Shown: positions 63,470 to 64,000 of the stretch, one piece after another | Numbering within the stretch: the stretch's first letter is position 1 | Layout of the letters: every line of letters starts with the position of its first letter | Assembly: GCF_014193895.1 (NCBI RefSeq) | Contig: NZ_BLZR01000001.1 | Span: 1,612,001 to 1,676,000, forward strand | DNA from: Clostridium fungisolvens | GTDB taxonomy: Bacteria > Bacillota > Clostridia > Clostridiales > Clostridiaceae | DNA: 64,000 bases | Direction of reading: 5' to 3' | Position numbers and translations under genes: made by a program | Notes under the pieces: model-generated | What the model was told of the DNA's origin: nothing | The model's input: only the letters and a program-made list of their open reading frames with translations | Databases searched by the model: none

Positions 63470-63679
63470 TTAAACTTTTTTATATCTTACATGGTCTACA
63501 TCTTCATTTATAACAACAATGTTTTTATAAACGCCTTCTTCAACTTCCTTATTAAAAATAGCTCCATCTTGTGCATGTTCATTTTTGGGTAAAGTGGCGG
63601 ATACCACATCTCTGAATTCAAAATGCTCACCTTCAGCTATTCCATTAAGTTTTTCCATGTCTACATGACTTTTTTCCAT
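63470..63679 (-). CDS. Small protein of unknown function
   Basis: 69 residues, soluble and acidic, MEKSHVDMEKLNGIAEGEHF at the start. No family recognised. ATG 63679 lies 8 nt after TGGAGGTT, better than the ATG at 63685. Confidence 0.6.
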   Translation of the reverse strand: MEKSHVDMEKLNGIAEGEHFEFRDVVSATLPKNEHAQDGAIFNKEVEEGVYKNIVVINEDVDHVRYKKV

Positions 63680-63824
63680 AACCATAACCTCCAGAATAAT
63701 TCAAATTACTTATTTTTATATTTTCCATGTTGAATCTATATATTCATTATTATTTCCGCTGAAGTTGTAGTTTACGAAAGGTAAATTGTGAATTTATGGT
63801 ATAATAAGTTGTATTTCAAAAGGA

Positions 63825-63905
63825 TGATTTAATCTATACCTGTGAGAAAATCACGCACCTATATTCTGGGCTTTATAAATTAATACTTGAGCTAGGAACT
63901 CTATA
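63825..63905. repeat. Foldback repeat, partial copy G3
   Basis: TTTAATCTATACCTG, GAAAATCACGCACCTATA and TTTATAAATTAATACTTGAG match G2 (GAAAATCACGCACCTATAAC is shared), ending GGAACTCTATA. The left terminal repeat is missing. Confidence 0.65.
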
Positions 63906-63961
63906 GTGCCTAATATTTAAATTACTATCAAAATATTTAGTTAAAAGGGTGGATGAGGATA

Positions 63962-64000
63962 ATGAAATTTGATGTTACAGAGCTATTTTGGATAAGAGAA
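63962..64000 (+). CDS. 5' end of a gene running out of the window
   Basis: ATG at 63962 after GGATGAGGAT opens a frame MKFDVTELFWIRE that is cut by the window edge. Too short to identify. Confidence 0.45.
   Translation, partial: MKFDVTELFWIRE

Overview
The window is about 64 kb of AT-rich DNA from a low-GC, endospore-forming Firmicute, almost certainly a Clostridium sensu lato. The evidence is the sporulation sigma factors SigK, SigE and SigG with SpoIIGA and SpoIVA, the YtaF and YlmC/YmxH sporulation proteins, strong AGGAGG ribosome binding sites with frequent GTG/TTG starts, and a probable siroheme-dependent heme pathway typical of anaerobes. The species cannot be told from this sequence alone.

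Layout. (1) 0.3-11 kb: conserved division and sporulation core, in the order sigK, pilT, a processive glycosyltransferase, ftsA, ftsZ, spoIIGA, sigE, sigG, ylmC/ymxH-like, nrdR. FtsA and FtsZ build the division ring. SpoIIGA activates pro-SigE, and SigG then acts in the forespore. SigK keeps a hydrophobic pro-sequence and is not interrupted. (2) 11-21 kb: phosphate module. pgeF-phoP-phoR is followed by a chemoreceptor and pstS-pstC-pstA-pstB-phoU, with PhoP-type direct repeats before pstS. (3) 21.6-26 kb: a DUF512 radical-SAM/PDZ protein, der, gpsA, and convergent ytaF. (4) 26-55.3 kb: an accessory stretch between gpsA and spoIVA. It holds GNAT acetyltransferases, small membrane proteins, hydrolases (DJ-1, metallophosphoesterase, nitrilase-like, cyclase), an MFS/ROK pair, a second YidC, a Cys-rich pentapeptide protein, an HxlR regulator with a divergent iron-sulfur flavoprotein, a CE2-like esterase, an ABC-2 exporter, an LmrA/LmrB-like drug-efflux pair with matching operators, a methyltransferase behind a candidate leader-peptide attenuator, an accessory SecA, and a nitroreductase remnant. 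(5) 55.5-64 kb: spoIVA, a metallo-beta-lactamase-fold protein, bacteriohemerythrin, and a minus-strand cluster of two siroheme decarboxylase subunits and two radical SAM enzymes (ahbA, ahbB, ahbC, ahbD type).

Two intergenic repeat families stand out. One is about 185 bp when complete. It begins exactly after the T-tract of otherwise unrelated intrinsic terminators (TTTAC followed by TGTA) and carries its own terminator ending in the same junction, so copies can stack in tandem. The other is a foldback element of about 100 bp, present twice between the two heme radical-SAM genes and once more near the window end. A minus-strand unit at 2.34-2.62 kb has a good promoter, a structured leader and a 34-residue peptide with a strong ribosome binding site, and looks like an unannotated small gene.
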